A stretch of 64,000 bases of DNA from Longimycelium tulufanense (GCF_014645795.1 NZ_BMMK01000008.1:40067-104066); one strand, 5' to 3'; positions 18,258 to 27,463 are shown, counted from the first letter of the stretch. Notes: generated by a model from the sequence alone, not told the origin. Numbers and translations: made by a program.

Positions 18258-18743
18258 GTGACTCGGAGCAGCGCGTCCGCGGGGCGTGGCCACGGCCGCG
18301 CCCTCGACGAGGTGTCCAAGCGCATCATCGAGCAGCTCCAGTCCGACGGGCGCCGCTCGTACGCCGCGATCGGCAAGGCGGTCGGGCTGTCCGAGGCCGC
18401 CGTGCGGCAACGCGTGCAGCGCCTGGTGGACACTGGCGTCATGCAGATCGTCGCCGTCACCGACCCGATGCAGGTCGGGCTGTTCCGGCAGGCGATGATC
18501 GGCATCGAGGTCGAGGGCGACGTGGAGGCGGTCGCCGAGCAGCTCACCGCGATGGACGAGATCACCTACGTGATCGTCTGCGCCGGCTCGTTCGACCTGC
18601 TCTGCGAGGTGGTCTGCGAGGATGACGGTCACCTGCTCGAGGTGTTGTCCAAGCGGATCCGGGCCATCCCCGCGGTGCGCCACACCGAGACCTTCGTCTA
18701 CCTCAAGCTGTGCAAGCAGACCTACCAGTGGGGAACGCGCTGA
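18258..18743 (+). CDS. Lrp/AsnC-family transcriptional regulator
   Basis: 161 residues. The N-terminal winged helix-turn-helix (about 15-65, IIEQLQSDGRRSYAAIGKAVGLSEAAVRQRVQRL) is followed by the ligand-binding RAM domain (IVCAGSFDLLCEVVCED; GIEVEG). GTG at 18258 was chosen because the upstream codons look non-coding and the HTH then begins at a normal distance; its ribosome site is weak. Family members form octamers and respond to amino acids or other small molecules. The ligand is unknown. It could control divergent idi, but nothing proves this. Confidence 0.9.
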   Translation: MTRSSASAGRGHGRALDEVSKRIIEQLQSDGRRSYAAIGKAVGLSEAAVRQRVQRLVDTGVMQIVAVTDPMQVGLFRQAMIGIEVEGDVEAVAEQLTAMDEITYVIVCAGSFDLLCEVVCEDDGHLLEVLSKRIRAIPAVRHTETFVYLKLCKQTYQWGTR

Positions 18744-18891
18744 CTTACCCGCGTCGATCGTCCCGGGCACATCGGGTGACGACCGAGGTCGGACCTGACG
18801 AGGCGAGGATCACGTTCCGGTACCGACAAGGGCGATGACTGTCGCACCACTCCACAGAGCCGGTGAGGAGATACGCCAGCGCGTGAGGCCA

Positions 18892-18920
18892 CCTGTCCCG
18901 GGCCCGCACCACGGGACAGG
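18892..18920. terminator. Hairpin between the convergent lrp-type and binding-protein genes
   Basis: Perfect 9-bp inverted repeat (arm CCTGTCCCG; 18892-18900 and 18912-18920) with an 11-base loop in the convergent gap; probably ends transcription from both sides. Confidence 0.5.
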
Positions 18921-18934
18921 CGATCTCGCCGCGG

Positions 18935-19960
18935 TCAGGGACGGACCTTGTCGACGAACTCGTTGGTGTAGGTCCGGGCCAGGTCCACCTGATCCTTCCT
19001 GCCCTTCACGCTCGGCGAGGCCAGCGCGAGCACGTCGAGCACGTTGCGCGCGCCTTCCTCCTTCATCCGACCGTCGCCGTTGAACATCCCTTTCGTGTCG
19101 TTGATGGACTTGACGTAAAGATTCCTGCCCGCGTTGGCATAGTCGGCCGGCATCCGGTTCGCGATCTCCTCCGCGGAGCTGGACTCGATGAACCGCAACG
19201 TTTTCACGAAGGCATTGGCCAACTTCTGCACGATCTCCTTGTTCCGGGCGACGAACGCGCAGTCCATGTAGAGCGAACTGGCGGGGTAGAGACCGCCGAG
19301 GGCTGCCCTGGTGCCTTCCTCGGTGCGCATGTCGAGCATGATCTCGGCCTTGCCCGAGCTGATGAGCTGGGCGACGGTCGGATCCGTCGTCATCCCGGCG
19401 TCGATGCCGCCGTTGTCGATCGCGGCGATGAACGTCGGCCCCGCACCCGCCTTGACCGTGGTGTAGTCGGAGCTGGACACCCCCGCCCGTGCCGCGAGGT
19501 ACTGGGTGAGGAAGTCGGTCGACGAACCCGAGCTCGTCACACCCAGCTTGCGGCCCCGGAAGTCGGCGGGGCCGGTGACGGTGCCGGCATGTCGGCGGGC
19601 CACCACCTCGACCTCACCGGGGACGTCCGCGAGCTGCACGACGCTCTGGATGCACTTCCCCTTGGTCTGCACGTCGATGGTGTGGTCGTAGAAGCCGATC
19701 GCCCCCTGCACCTCGCCGGCGATGAGGGCGTTGCCGGCGGAGGCGCCGGCCGGCTCGGTGAGCAACTGGACGTCGAGGCCCTCGGCCCGGAAGTGGCCGA
19801 GCTGCTCGGCGAGCCTGGCCGGCAGGTAGATCACCTTCTCCAGGCCGCCCACCATGATCTTGATCGGGCCATCACCCGCGACGCGCGAGTCCCGGCAGCC
19901 GGCGAGCACGAGCGCGACGGTGGCGACCAACGCCAGGAATGCCGTGATCCTACTCCGCAT
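18935..19960 (-). CDS. NMT1/SsuA-type ABC substrate-binding lipoprotein
   Basis: 341 residues. The signal peptide ends in a lipobox (LVLAGC, Cys about 21). The body has NMT1/THI5-SsuA-like features: LPARLAEQLGHFRAEGLDVQL at the N-terminal lobe, TGPADFRGRKLGVTSSGSSTDF, and GGIDAGMTTDPT. Third gene after the ATPase and permease, 20 bases downstream of the permease stop. Relatives bind sulfonates, nitrate, aromatic acids or thiamin pyrimidine precursors; no substrate-defining residues were recognised. A TenA gene 5 kb away makes a thiamin-precursor role thinkable, while the divergent CitA-like kinase would favour a carboxylate. Confidence 0.88.
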   Translation of the reverse strand: MRSRITAFLALVATVALVLAGCRDSRVAGDGPIKIMVGGLEKVIYLPARLAEQLGHFRAEGLDVQLLTEPAGASAGNALIAGEVQGAIGFYDHTIDVQTKGKCIQSVVQLADVPGEVEVVARRHAGTVTGPADFRGRKLGVTSSGSSTDFLTQYLAARAGVSSSDYTTVKAGAGPTFIAAIDNGGIDAGMTTDPTVAQLISSGKAEIMLDMRTEEGTRAALGGLYPASSLYMDCAFVARNKEIVQKLANAFVKTLRFIESSSAEEIANRMPADYANAGRNLYVKSINDTKGMFNGDGRMKEEGARNVLDVLALASPSVKGRKDQVDLARTYTNEFVDKVRP

Positions 19961-19980
19961 GAGCGTTCCCCTTCCCACCG

Positions 19981-20859
19981 TCAAACCCGTACTTCGGTGC
20001 CGCCGGCCTGCGGCCGCCACCGCAGGAGTCGCTTCTCCAGCACCGAGAGCAACCATTCGGCCAGCAGCGCGATCACTGTGATGACGATCATCCCGGCGTA
20101 GATGCCGGGCGCGTCATACATGTTCTGCGAGCGATTGATCAGCAGTCCCAGTCCCTTGCTGGCGCCGGTGAACTCGCCGACCACCGCGCCGATGAGTGCG
20201 AAGCCGAACGCGATGTGCAGCGAGGCAAGGATCCAGGACGTCGCGGAGGGCACCACGATCGAGGTCAGTACCCGCAGCCGGCTCGCGCCGAGCACCCGGG
20301 CGTTGTTCACCAGGTTCCGGTCGACCTCGCGCGCGCCCTGGAACGCGTTGAAGAAGACGGCGAAGAAGACGAGGACGAACGCCGTGGCGACCTTCGACGT
20401 CATGCCGAGTCCGAACCAGAGGACGAACAACGCGGCCAGCACGATGCGGGGAACCGCGTTGGCGGCCTTGATAAACGGGGCACAGATCTCCGCGAGAAGC
20501 CGGCTTCGACCGAGCAGGATGCCCAGCACGACGCCGGCCAGCGCGCCGAGGGCGAAGCCCAGGACAGCTTCCTGCAGCGTGACCTCGATCTGCTCCCAGA
20601 TCGAGCCCTGGCTCGTCCCCACGGTGAACCATTCGACCAGGCGTTGCCACACCGCAGACGGCTTGGAGTAGAAGAACGGGTCGATCCAGTAGGTGGCCGT
20701 CAGTTCCCAGCTCACCAGCCAGCCGGCCACGAGCGCGAGACGGATCGCCCACACCGTGGCGCGTCTCTTCCGGTGCGCGCTGGTCGCCTTCGCAACAACA
20801 GAGGAGTCCACTGTGGTCCTTCCGCTCCGGGGCGTGGTGATGGTGGTGTCATGCGGCAC
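19981..20859 (-). CDS. ABC importer permease, SsuC/TauC type
   Basis: 292-residue membrane protein with about six helices and the EAA loop typical of this class (VNNARVLGASRLRVLTSIVVPSA). Start is GTG at 20857-20859, overlapping the end of the ATPase gene by 11 bases; an ATG a few bases inside is out of frame. Forms the channel for the NMT1/SsuA-type importer. Confidence 0.9.
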   Translation of the reverse strand: MPHDTTITTPRSGRTTVDSSVVAKATSAHRKRRATVWAIRLALVAGWLVSWELTATYWIDPFFYSKPSAVWQRLVEWFTVGTSQGSIWEQIEVTLQEAVLGFALGALAGVVLGILLGRSRLLAEICAPFIKAANAVPRIVLAALFVLWFGLGMTSKVATAFVLVFFAVFFNAFQGAREVDRNLVNNARVLGASRLRVLTSIVVPSATSWILASLHIAFGFALIGAVVGEFTGASKGLGLLINRSQNMYDAPGIYAGMIVITVIALLAEWLLSVLEKRLLRWRPQAGGTEVRV

Positions 20860-21658
20860 GGTGGCTCGCCTCCTCGCGTGCGCGGTTGACCTCTTCCCGT
20901 AGCGAGTCCCAGATTTCCCGGTAAACGAACAGGAACTCGTCGGTCATCCGGATCTCCTCGACGTTGCGCGGTCGGGGCAACGCCACGTCGAAGCTGGCCT
21001 TCACCGTGGCCGGGCTCGCGGTCATGACCACCACCCGGTCGGCCAGGGCGATGGCTTCCTCCAGGTCGTGCGTCACGAAGACGACCGCGGCATCGCTGCC
21101 GGCCCACAACCGGAGCAGCTCATCCTGCATCAGGCTGCGTGTCTGCACGTCGAGTGCGCTGAACGGCTCGTCCATCAGCAGGATCTCCGGCTCGTTGACC
21201 AATGTCTGGGCCAGCGCCACCCGCTTGCGCATGCCGCCGGAGAGCTGGTGGGGGTAGTAGCCCTCGAACCCGGCCAGGCCAACCCGTTCCACCCACACGC
21301 GGGCGCGGTCACGGGCCTCGGCACGGCTCGAACCGCGGTACCGGGGACCGCTGGCGACGTTGTCGAGCACCGAGCGCCACGGCAGGACGGCGTCGTTCTG
21401 GAACATGTAGCCCACGCCCGGCGGGATGCAAAAGACCTCCTCGCCCCGGACCAGCACGACCCCTTCCGACGGGGGCTCCAGCCCGGAAACCAACGACAAC
21501 GTGGTGGACTTGCCGCAGCCGGTCGGACCAACCACGGCGACGAACGCGCCGCCCCGCACGGTCATCGTCAGGTCGCGCACCGCGGTGTGGACGCCACCCG
21601 AACTGGCACGGAAGCGCTTGGTCGCGTTCCGCAGCTCGATCACAGGATCCGGTGTCAT
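20849..21658 (-). CDS. ABC importer ATP-binding protein, SsuB/TauB type
   Basis: 269 residues. Walker A GPTGCGKST (about 43-51), Q-loop region YMFQNDAVLPWRSV, signature LSGGMRKR, Walker B LLMDEPFSALD, H-loop VTHD: a complete and normal nucleotide-binding domain. ATG at 21656-21658 has GGAGG upstream; the longer GTG-initiated reading is disfavoured. First gene of the operon (ATPase, permease, binding protein), divergent from the sensor-kinase gene with 152 bases between starts, which suggests regulation by that two-component system. Confidence 0.92.
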   Translation of the reverse strand: MTPDPVIELRNATKRFRASSGGVHTAVRDLTMTVRGGAFVAVVGPTGCGKSTTLSLVSGLEPPSEGVVLVRGEEVFCIPPGVGYMFQNDAVLPWRSVLDNVASGPRYRGSSRAEARDRARVWVERVGLAGFEGYYPHQLSGGMRKRVALAQTLVNEPEILLMDEPFSALDVQTRSLMQDELLRLWAGSDAAVVFVTHDLEEAIALADRVVVMTASPATVKASFDVALPRPRNVEEIRMTDEFLFVYREIWDSLREEVNRAREEASHRAA

Positions 21659-21810
21659 CTCAACCTCCGGTTCGGTCGGTTTTTCCTGCGGCGGCAGACC
21701 GTAGATGGCCCGGATCACCATGGGGAGGCTTGTGGACGTTGTTCGCCCAAGCTGCGTTGCGCACGTTTCGCGCGTTCTGCTCGCACGAGCAGCGTCGTAG
21801 CCTCCGCGGA

Positions 21811-23427
21811 ATGGCTCGACGTCGAATACGGTTCGCCCGGCAACTCCTGCTGTTACAGACCGGGCTCGTCACCGTGGTGGTAGGACTCGGCTTCGCATTG
21901 TTCGCGTGGTGGCTGCGCACCGATCTGACCGACCAGTACACCGAGCGTGCCCTGACCACGGCGCGGGCGGTGGCTTCCAATCCGGACCTCGGGGATGCGG
22001 TGCTCCGCGACGATCCCGACCAACTCGTGCAGGCGCGGGCTGAGTCAGCACGCCTGGCCACCGACGCGTTGTTCGTTGTCGTTACCGACGATCGGGGTGT
22101 CAGGATCGCCCATCCGGACCTGAGTCGGCTCGGCCTTCCGGTGAGTACCGATCCCTCGGCACCGTTGGCCGGCCGCGAGGTCGCCAATGTGCAACGCGGG
22201 ACACTCGGCCTGTCAGCTCGCGGCAAGGTTCCGCTGCACTCGAGCGACGGCGAGATCGTCGGGGAGGTGAGCGTGGGCTTCAACGCCAACGAGATCGACC
22301 GCGAACTGGCCGGGCTGCTCGGCGCCGCAGCCGTGTTCGCCTTGGGTGCGACAGCACTCGGTGTCGCCGGGGCGGGGTTGCTGTCGCGTCTGCTCAAGCG
22401 GCGGACACTCGGACTGGAACCGCACGAGTTGGCCGACCTGGTCCGGGAACGGGAGGCGGTGTTGCACGGCATCGGGGAGGGCATGCTCGCCCTCGACGCG
22501 GTCGGCCGGATGTCGATGTGCAACCGCGAGGCGGCCCGGCTGCTCGGCATCGCACCCGCACCCGGCGTCCCGGTGTCCGAACTACGGCTGCCCGCCCGGC
22601 TGCACACCGCGCTGGAGCACCGCCATCCCGTCAACAACCTGCTCATTGTGGCGGGCGACCGGCTCCTCGTGGCCAAGCTGCGGCCGGTACGGCGCGACGG
22701 GCGCGACCTCGGGTGCGTGCTCACCCTCCGGGACCGGACGGAGCTGGAGGCGTTGACCACCGAGTTGGACTCGGTGCGGAGGCTCTCCGAGGCGCTCCGC
22801 GCCCAACGACACGAGTTCGCCAACCGGCTGCACACCCTGTCCGGCCTCTTGCAGACCGGTCGGCGGCACGAGGCTGTGGAGTACTTACAGGCGTTGTCGG
22901 CCGGACCCCTCGCCCGCCTGGGACCCGGCGGTGCGGGGGTGGCCGACCCGTTCCTGCAGGCGTTCCTGGCGGCCAAGACCGCGCTCGCCGAGGAACGCGG
23001 CGTGGTGTTGGAGGTGGGGGAGACCAGCTGGGTCCCGACCCGGGTCGTCGCACCGGTCGAGGTGATCACGGTGGTGGGCAATCTCGTCGACAACGCGCTC
23101 GACGCCGCAAGGGAGGGTACTCGGCGTACCGCAGCGGTGGAGATCGACCTGCTGGCCGATGGCACGACGTTACACATGTCCGTAGTGGACAGTGGGGAAG
23201 GAGTACCAGAAACGCTTCGAGAGAGGATTTTCGACGAAGGAGTATCCACAAAGGACTTGCGTGAGCGTGGTCTGGGATTGGCCTTGGCGCGGCGCGCGGC
23301 GGCTGGCCTCGGTGGCGAGGTACGGCTCACCGATCCGGGCGGTGCGGAGCACGGGGCAGTGTTCGTCGCCCGACTTCCGGATGCGTTGGCACCCGGAGCG
23401 TTGGTCGCGGAGAAGGCAGGAAGGTAG
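21811..23427 (+). CDS. Sensor histidine kinase, CitA/DctS/DcuS type
   Basis: 538 residues. Two membrane helices (about 14-32 and 170-190) flank an extracytoplasmic PAS-like sensor domain; a cytoplasmic PAS domain follows (VLHGIGEGMLALDAVGRMS), then the phosphoacceptor helix RHEFANRLHTLSGLLQ with His334 and an HATPase domain (N-box NLVDNALDAA, GEGVPE, RGLGLAL). This is the SpoOB-like kinase class of citrate and C4-dicarboxylate sensors. ATG 21811 was chosen as the first start giving the basic N-terminus and first helix. The response-regulator gene begins seven bases after its stop. Confidence 0.92.
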   Translation: MARRRIRFARQLLLLQTGLVTVVVGLGFALFAWWLRTDLTDQYTERALTTARAVASNPDLGDAVLRDDPDQLVQARAESARLATDALFVVVTDDRGVRIAHPDLSRLGLPVSTDPSAPLAGREVANVQRGTLGLSARGKVPLHSSDGEIVGEVSVGFNANEIDRELAGLLGAAAVFALGATALGVAGAGLLSRLLKRRTLGLEPHELADLVREREAVLHGIGEGMLALDAVGRMSMCNREAARLLGIAPAPGVPVSELRLPARLHTALEHRHPVNNLLIVAGDRLLVAKLRPVRRDGRDLGCVLTLRDRTELEALTTELDSVRRLSEALRAQRHEFANRLHTLSGLLQTGRRHEAVEYLQALSAGPLARLGPGGAGVADPFLQAFLAAKTALAEERGVVLEVGETSWVPTRVVAPVEVITVVGNLVDNALDAAREGTRRTAAVEIDLLADGTTLHMSVVDSGEGVPETLRERIFDEGVSTKDLRERGLGLALARRAAAGLGGEVRLTDPGGAEHGAVFVARLPDALAPGALVAEKAGR

Positions 23428-23434
23428 CCGGGCG

Positions 23435-24094
23435 ATGATCCGAGTACTGGTGGTCGAGGACGACTTCCGTGTAGCGCAGGTGCATGCCGCGTTCACCGAG
23501 CGGGTCGACGGGTTCGAGGTGGTGGGCACGGCGCGAAACGCGGCCGCGGCGCTCCGCTGCATGGCCGACCTGCGTCCGGATCTGGTCCTGTTGGACAGCT
23601 ACCTTCCCGACCGGTCCGGGCTCGAACTGTTGGGCGAGATCGACGTCGACACCATGATGCTCACCGCCGCCTGCGACGTGGCATCGGTGCGCACCGCGTT
23701 CGCACGCGGGGTGGTGAACTACCTCGTCAAGCCGTTCACACAGGAACAGCTCGCCGCACGGCTCGTGGCCTATGCCCGCTATCGCAGGCATTTCGCCGAC
23801 ATGGGGCGCGGACTGACCCAGGAGCAGATTGACCGTGGGGTTCGCCTGCTGCACGACGGCGACCAGCCGGCCACTCCCAAGGGGCAGTCGCCGGTGACCG
23901 CGCGGCTGGTTGCCGACACGTTGCGAAGCGCTGGCGGCCCCCGCTCGGCCACCGAAGTGGCGACGGCACTGGGGATTGCCCGTGCCACGGCCCAGCGCTA
24001 CCTCGCTGGCCTGGCCCAGGACGGTGCCGCACGGATGAGTCTTCGCTACGGCACCACGGGACGCCCGGAGCACCAGTACGAGTGGTACGGCTGA
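23435..24094 (+). CDS. Response regulator, CitB/DcuR/DctR type
   Basis: 219 residues. Receiver domain with acidic pocket EDD (8-10), phosphoacceptor Asp54 (LVLLDSYLPD), and the conserved Lys of VKPFT. The C-terminal part carries a helix-turn-helix (SATEVATALGIARATAQRYLAGL) as in CitB-like regulators. Cotranscribed with the kinase. Likely target by position: the divergent NMT1/SsuA-type importer operon. Confidence 0.92.
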   Translation: MIRVLVVEDDFRVAQVHAAFTERVDGFEVVGTARNAAAALRCMADLRPDLVLLDSYLPDRSGLELLGEIDVDTMMLTAACDVASVRTAFARGVVNYLVKPFTQEQLAARLVAYARYRRHFADMGRGLTQEQIDRGVRLLHDGDQPATPKGQSPVTARLVADTLRSAGGPRSATEVATALGIARATAQRYLAGLAQDGAARMSLRYGTTGRPEHQYEWYG

Positions 24095-24154
24095 ACGCCC
24101 TCTGGTGGACAGGCAGACGGTGTGTTCACCGCTGCGGGAACGGCGGAGCGTCCG

Positions 24155-24200
24155 GGGGCGGGGCGCGCCCCACTTCCCGCGGTGGGGTGCGCCCCGCCCC
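24155..24200. terminator. Strong bidirectional hairpin between convergent genes
   Basis: 19-bp inverted repeat with a single G-T pair (24155-24173 and 24182-24200, GGGGCGGGGCGC...) and an 8-base loop, lying between the response regulator and the DUF4142 gene. Confidence 0.75.
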
Positions 24201-24298
24201 TGACAGCTCCGAGTTCCGGTGCGCACCGGTCCCGGTCCGCCCGGAACACACGTCCGCGAACCCCCGACGTCACCCCGCGGACGGTTCGTCGGTAAGCG

Positions 24299-25012
24299 TC
24301 ACTTCTTGGGGCGGACGGTGGCCTCGATGTCCTCGAAGGTCGTCTGGTCCACCAGCCCGGTGTCCTCGAGCACCTCCATGTGATCCAGCACGGTCTGGTT
24401 CGCCTCGCGCGCGTGCCGACGGATGAGGTCGTTCTGCGTCGCGGCCCGAACCTCACCGATCGTGGCGAAGATCTTGCCGTGCGAGGCGCGCAGCAGGTTG
24501 GCGAAGAGCCGGTCGAACTCCGAACCCCTGGCGTTCTCCAGCTGCTTGACCCAGCCCTGCTGCTCCTCGGTGGCCTCGTTGGGGATCTGGACCCCGAGAA
24601 TCTTGGCGTCCTCGCGGACGAGCTGGTCGAGCATGGAGTGCCCGTCGATCAGGTGCGTTCCTGCGCGCTTGACCGCTTCACTGGAGCCGTTGGTCTGCGC
24701 CAGTCGACCCGCGGGGATCTCCCACAACCCGGCACGGCGCACCGCGACCAGGAAGTCCTTGTCCACCTCGGTCACCGGCCCGGCGCCGGGAGCCGCACGG
24801 CCGGAGTCCTTCTCGGGCGGCTTGGGGTCCATGGACTTGCCGTGCGCGGTCTGCTGCGACGTGGCGGCCGCCGGATCCGCGTTCGCCTCGCTGTTGCGAG
24901 CCTGGGTCCACACCAGCACGGGAACCATCCCCAGCGCGACGGCGACAACCGCCGCCGTCACCACCACGCGAACTCGACTCGTCGACCTTGCCGCACGCCG
25001 CCTCGGTCGCAT
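24299..25012 (-). CDS. DUF4142-family secreted or membrane-anchored protein
   Basis: 237 residues: Arg-rich N-terminus, one hydrophobic helix (about 15-37, VVVTAAVVAVALGMVPVLVW), a low-complexity linker, then an all-helical ferritin-like DUF4142 domain (from VTEVDKDFLVAVRRAGLWEIPAG) with the family pattern AGTHLIDGHSMLDQLVRE. The role of the family is unknown. ATG at 25010-25012 follows AAGGAGG. Monocistronic, divergent from tenA. Confidence 0.88.
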   Translation of the reverse strand: MRPRRRAARSTSRVRVVVTAAVVAVALGMVPVLVWTQARNSEANADPAAATSQQTAHGKSMDPKPPEKDSGRAAPGAGPVTEVDKDFLVAVRRAGLWEIPAGRLAQTNGSSEAVKRAGTHLIDGHSMLDQLVREDAKILGVQIPNEATEEQQGWVKQLENARGSEFDRLFANLLRASHGKIFATIGEVRAATQNDLIRRHAREANQTVLDHMEVLEDTGLVDQTTFEDIEATVRPKK

Positions 25013-25242
25013 TCTTCCTCCTTCTAACACCGCGTGCTGCTCCCTTCACGGGGTCGGGAAGAGCTCTGGCATGGCACGCACTGGGGGATACGGACAAAAG
25101 TGCCCCGGCGTTCACCGAGTGCGGACCGGGTTCGCCCGGATACCGGTCGTGTTCAGGCCGGGCTCGCTTGATCGATGCATGTCATCATTGTGAAGATCAT
25201 GTGAGCCGACGGGCGGAGACATCCGGTGGCAGGGTTGGGGTC

Positions 25243-25938
25243 ATGACGGGATTCTGTGCCCAGGCGTGGCAGCACACCGCGCGACTGCAGCAAGCCATGC
25301 TCGACCTACGGTTCAACACCGAGCTGTCCGACGGTGTGCTCTCCCGCGAGCGCTTCCAGTTCTATCTCGTTCAGGACGCGCGCTACCTGGTCGGTTTCGG
25401 GCGGGCGCTCGCCGCCCTGGCGACGCGTGCACCGGAGGTCGACGATGTCGCGTTCTTCGCCGGGGCCGCCCGCGAGGCGATTGTGGTCGAGCGGGAACTG
25501 CACGCCGGCTACTTCGAGCGGTTCGGGCTGAGCCAGCGCGACGTCGAGCAGACCGAGACGTCCCCGACCTGCCTGGCCTACACCTCCTACCTGCTGGCAC
25601 TGGCCACGACCGGTTCGGTCGGCGAGCTCGCCGCCGGGCTGCTCCCGTGTTTCTGGGTTTACCACCACGTGGGCAGCGCCATCCTCGCCCGCCAGGCCAC
25701 ACGAGCCAGCGGCGCCCCCGAGAATCCCTACCGCGCCTGGATCGATACCTATGCGGACGAGGAATTCGGCGCGGCAGTGGCGTCGTGCCGGGACGCGGTG
25801 GACCGAACGGCCGCAGCGGCAGGTCCGGATGAGCGAGCACGCATGCTTGCCGCGTTCACCCGAGCGACCGAGTACGAGTGGCTCTTCTGGGACAGCGCCT
25901 ACCGTATGGAGTCCTGGCCGACCAAGGGATTGCGCTGA
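25243..25938 (+). CDS. tenA: TenA-family thiaminase II / aminopyrimidine aminohydrolase
   Basis: 231-residue all-helical cytosolic enzyme that salvages the pyrimidine half of thiamin by hydrolysing aminopyrimidines. Signature residues are in place: Asp45 (YLVQDARYL), the active-site Cys of LLPCFWVYHHVG that defines the TenA_C subgroup, and the Glu of EYEWLFWDSAY near the C-terminus. ATG at 25243 follows GGGTTGGGG; an in-frame GTG at 25201 is possible. No TPP riboswitch elements were found upstream. Substrate specificity is inferred from family only. Confidence 0.9.
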   Translation: MTGFCAQAWQHTARLQQAMLDLRFNTELSDGVLSRERFQFYLVQDARYLVGFGRALAALATRAPEVDDVAFFAGAAREAIVVERELHAGYFERFGLSQRDVEQTETSPTCLAYTSYLLALATTGSVGELAAGLLPCFWVYHHVGSAILARQATRASGAPENPYRAWIDTYADEEFGAAVASCRDAVDRTAAAAGPDERARMLAAFTRATEYEWLFWDSAYRMESWPTKGLR

Positions 25939-26367
25939 CACCACCGGCACGGCTGGCAGGAGCAGGTGCTCGACCACCTCACGTGTTGACCCAACGAACG
26001 GCAGAGTCATGCTAGGCCGTCTGGTCAGGTTGACGTCGTGCATCTGTTCCCGGCCCACGTGACAACATCACGGTCAGTAACAAGCATGGGCGCTCTGGCC
26101 CGAGGTAGAAGGCGGACGGGGCGGGGCACAATGCCCCGCCCCGTGTCGGCGAGAGCCAGCGAGCTCGCGGTTGACGACCTGCCGCACCGCGGAAGGCAGC
26201 ACGCCGGCCCGGCGCGAAAGCAGCGGTGTTGTTCAGCGAGGAGGTGTGGCCGCGGTCGGGACCCCACGCACAGCCGATCGAGCAGAGTGACGTGGAGGAG
26301 GCAGGAACTGGGCCGCGTCGACGTGGCGTGTCCGCGCCGCGATCGGTACCGCGAACAGCAGCCCGGA
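25939..26367. other. Gene-free gap of about 430 bases
   Basis: Between convergent tenA and the formyltransferase gene. Apart from the hairpin at 26116-26144, no gene or RNA was recognised. It forms the left border of the siderophore cluster. Confidence 0.5.
26116..26144. terminator. Perfect 13-bp hairpin in the convergent gap
   Basis: Arms 26116-26128 and 26132-26144 (ACGGGGCGGGGCA) with a 3-base loop; suited to stop transcription from both directions. Confidence 0.65.
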
Positions 26368-27330
26368 TCAGCGGGAGCTGGGCCGCGGGTGGCCGGTCAG
26401 GTAGCCGCCCATGGTGCGGAAGTAGTCGGTCGCCGCGTACTCCGTGCCGTCCTCGGTACGGACCCGCTCGATGACCAGACCGTGGTTGCGTCCGCGCCGC
26501 GCGTCCGCGCCGGCGACGATGACGACGCCGTTGCCCTCCCGGATGAAGATGCGCCCCGGGGTGCCGCCGTAACGGCCGGTGGACACCGAGGCACGCACGA
26601 TGCGGAGCCGCTCGCCTTTGTGGAAGGTGAAGGCGTTGGGGTACGGGTCGGACTGGGCGCGCACCAGCCGGTCGATGTCCTCGGCCGGCCAGGTCCAGTC
26701 GATCCGGCTGTCCTCGATCGCCCGCTTGTGGAAGAAGCTCGCCTTGGAGCGGTCCTGCGGCGTCCAGTCGGTGCGCCCGGAGGCGATCAGCGCCAGGGCC
26801 TCGGTCACCACGGGCGCGATCAGGTCGACCGTCTTGTGGAACAGGTCGGTCGCGGTGTCCCGCGGACCGACCCTGACCGCGCGCTGCAGCACGACGGGCC
26901 CGGCGTCCAGCTCGCCGTCCATCATGTGGGCGGTGACGCCGACCTCCTCCTCACCATTGATCAACGCCCAGACCAGCGGCGAGAAGCCGGCGTAGGCGGG
27001 CAGCAGGGAGTCGTGCACGTTGAGCGTGCCGTAGCGGGGCAGCTCGAAGATCTGCGGTGGGATCCAGGTCCGCCAGTTGTTCGCGACGATGAGGTCCGGC
27101 TCGGCCGCCTTGATGCGGGTGATCAGCTCCTCGTCGTCCGGCCGGTTGCGCATCGCCACCTCGACGCCGTGCTCGGTGGCCAGATCGGCCACCGAGTCCG
27201 ACCAGATCCGCTCGTAGGCGTGGTCGGACTTCGGGTGCGTGACGACCAGCGCGACCTCGTGCTCGGAGTCCAGCAGTGCCTGCAGGGTGCGGTGCCCCCA
27301 GGTCTGGTAGCCGAACATGACGACGCGCAT
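26368..27330 (-). CDS. N5-hydroxyornithine formyltransferase (Fmt family), siderophore biosynthesis
   Basis: 320 residues, related to methionyl-tRNA formyltransferase. The catalytic triad of the family is present: Asn104 and His106 in LNVHDSLLP, Asp142 in GELDAG, positions almost identical to E. coli Fmt. A C-terminal Fmt-like domain follows (about 205-300). In siderophore clusters such enzymes use 10-formyl-tetrahydrofolate to formylate N5-hydroxyornithine, as CchA does for coelichelin. Context supports this: it is divergent from the ornithine N5-monooxygenase and has an iron box 46-64 bases before its ATG (27328-27330). The housekeeping fmt would sit beside def or rsmB, which is not the case here. 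Confidence 0.9.
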   Translation of the reverse strand: MRVVMFGYQTWGHRTLQALLDSEHEVALVVTHPKSDHAYERIWSDSVADLATEHGVEVAMRNRPDDEELITRIKAAEPDLIVANNWRTWIPPQIFELPRYGTLNVHDSLLPAYAGFSPLVWALINGEEEVGVTAHMMDGELDAGPVVLQRAVRVGPRDTATDLFHKTVDLIAPVVTEALALIASGRTDWTPQDRSKASFFHKRAIEDSRIDWTWPAEDIDRLVRAQSDPYPNAFTFHKGERLRIVRASVSTGRYGGTPGRIFIREGNGVVIVAGADARRGRNHGLVIERVRTEDGTEYAATDYFRTMGGYLTGHPRPSSR

Positions 27331-27375
27331 GGGCCTGTTCCTCCTGTCGCGCGGGGCGGTGCCTAACCCGATCAG

Positions 27376-27394
27376 TAAAGCAAGCCTAACCTAA
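27376..27394 (-). promoter_or_regulatory. IdeR/DmdR1-type iron box for the formyltransferase gene
   Basis: On the minus strand TTAGGTTAGGCTTGCTTTA agrees with the DtxR/IdeR consensus TTAGGTTAGGCTAACCTAA at 15 of 19 positions, including the first 12. Confidence 0.85.
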
Positions 27395-27444
27395 TTTGGC
27401 AACGGGTCCGCCAGTAGGCCGAATCACCTGCCGAACGGACTAGC

Positions 27445-27463
27445 CAAGGTATGCCTCACTTAG
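27445..27463 (-). promoter_or_regulatory. Weaker iron box overlapping the monooxygenase box
   Basis: The minus strand reads CTAAGTGAGGCATACCTTG, 12 of 19 matches with the IdeR consensus. It overlaps the next box by four bases, which would allow two repressor dimers on adjoining faces. Confidence 0.55.

Noticed and set aside
25013-25242. Possible TPP riboswitch upstream of tenA
   Set aside because: The conserved CTGAGA and related core elements are absent.
26025-26267. 80-residue open frame on the minus strand in the gap beside tenA
   Set aside because: It runs through the 13-bp terminator hairpin and its composition looks like a chance high-GC frame.
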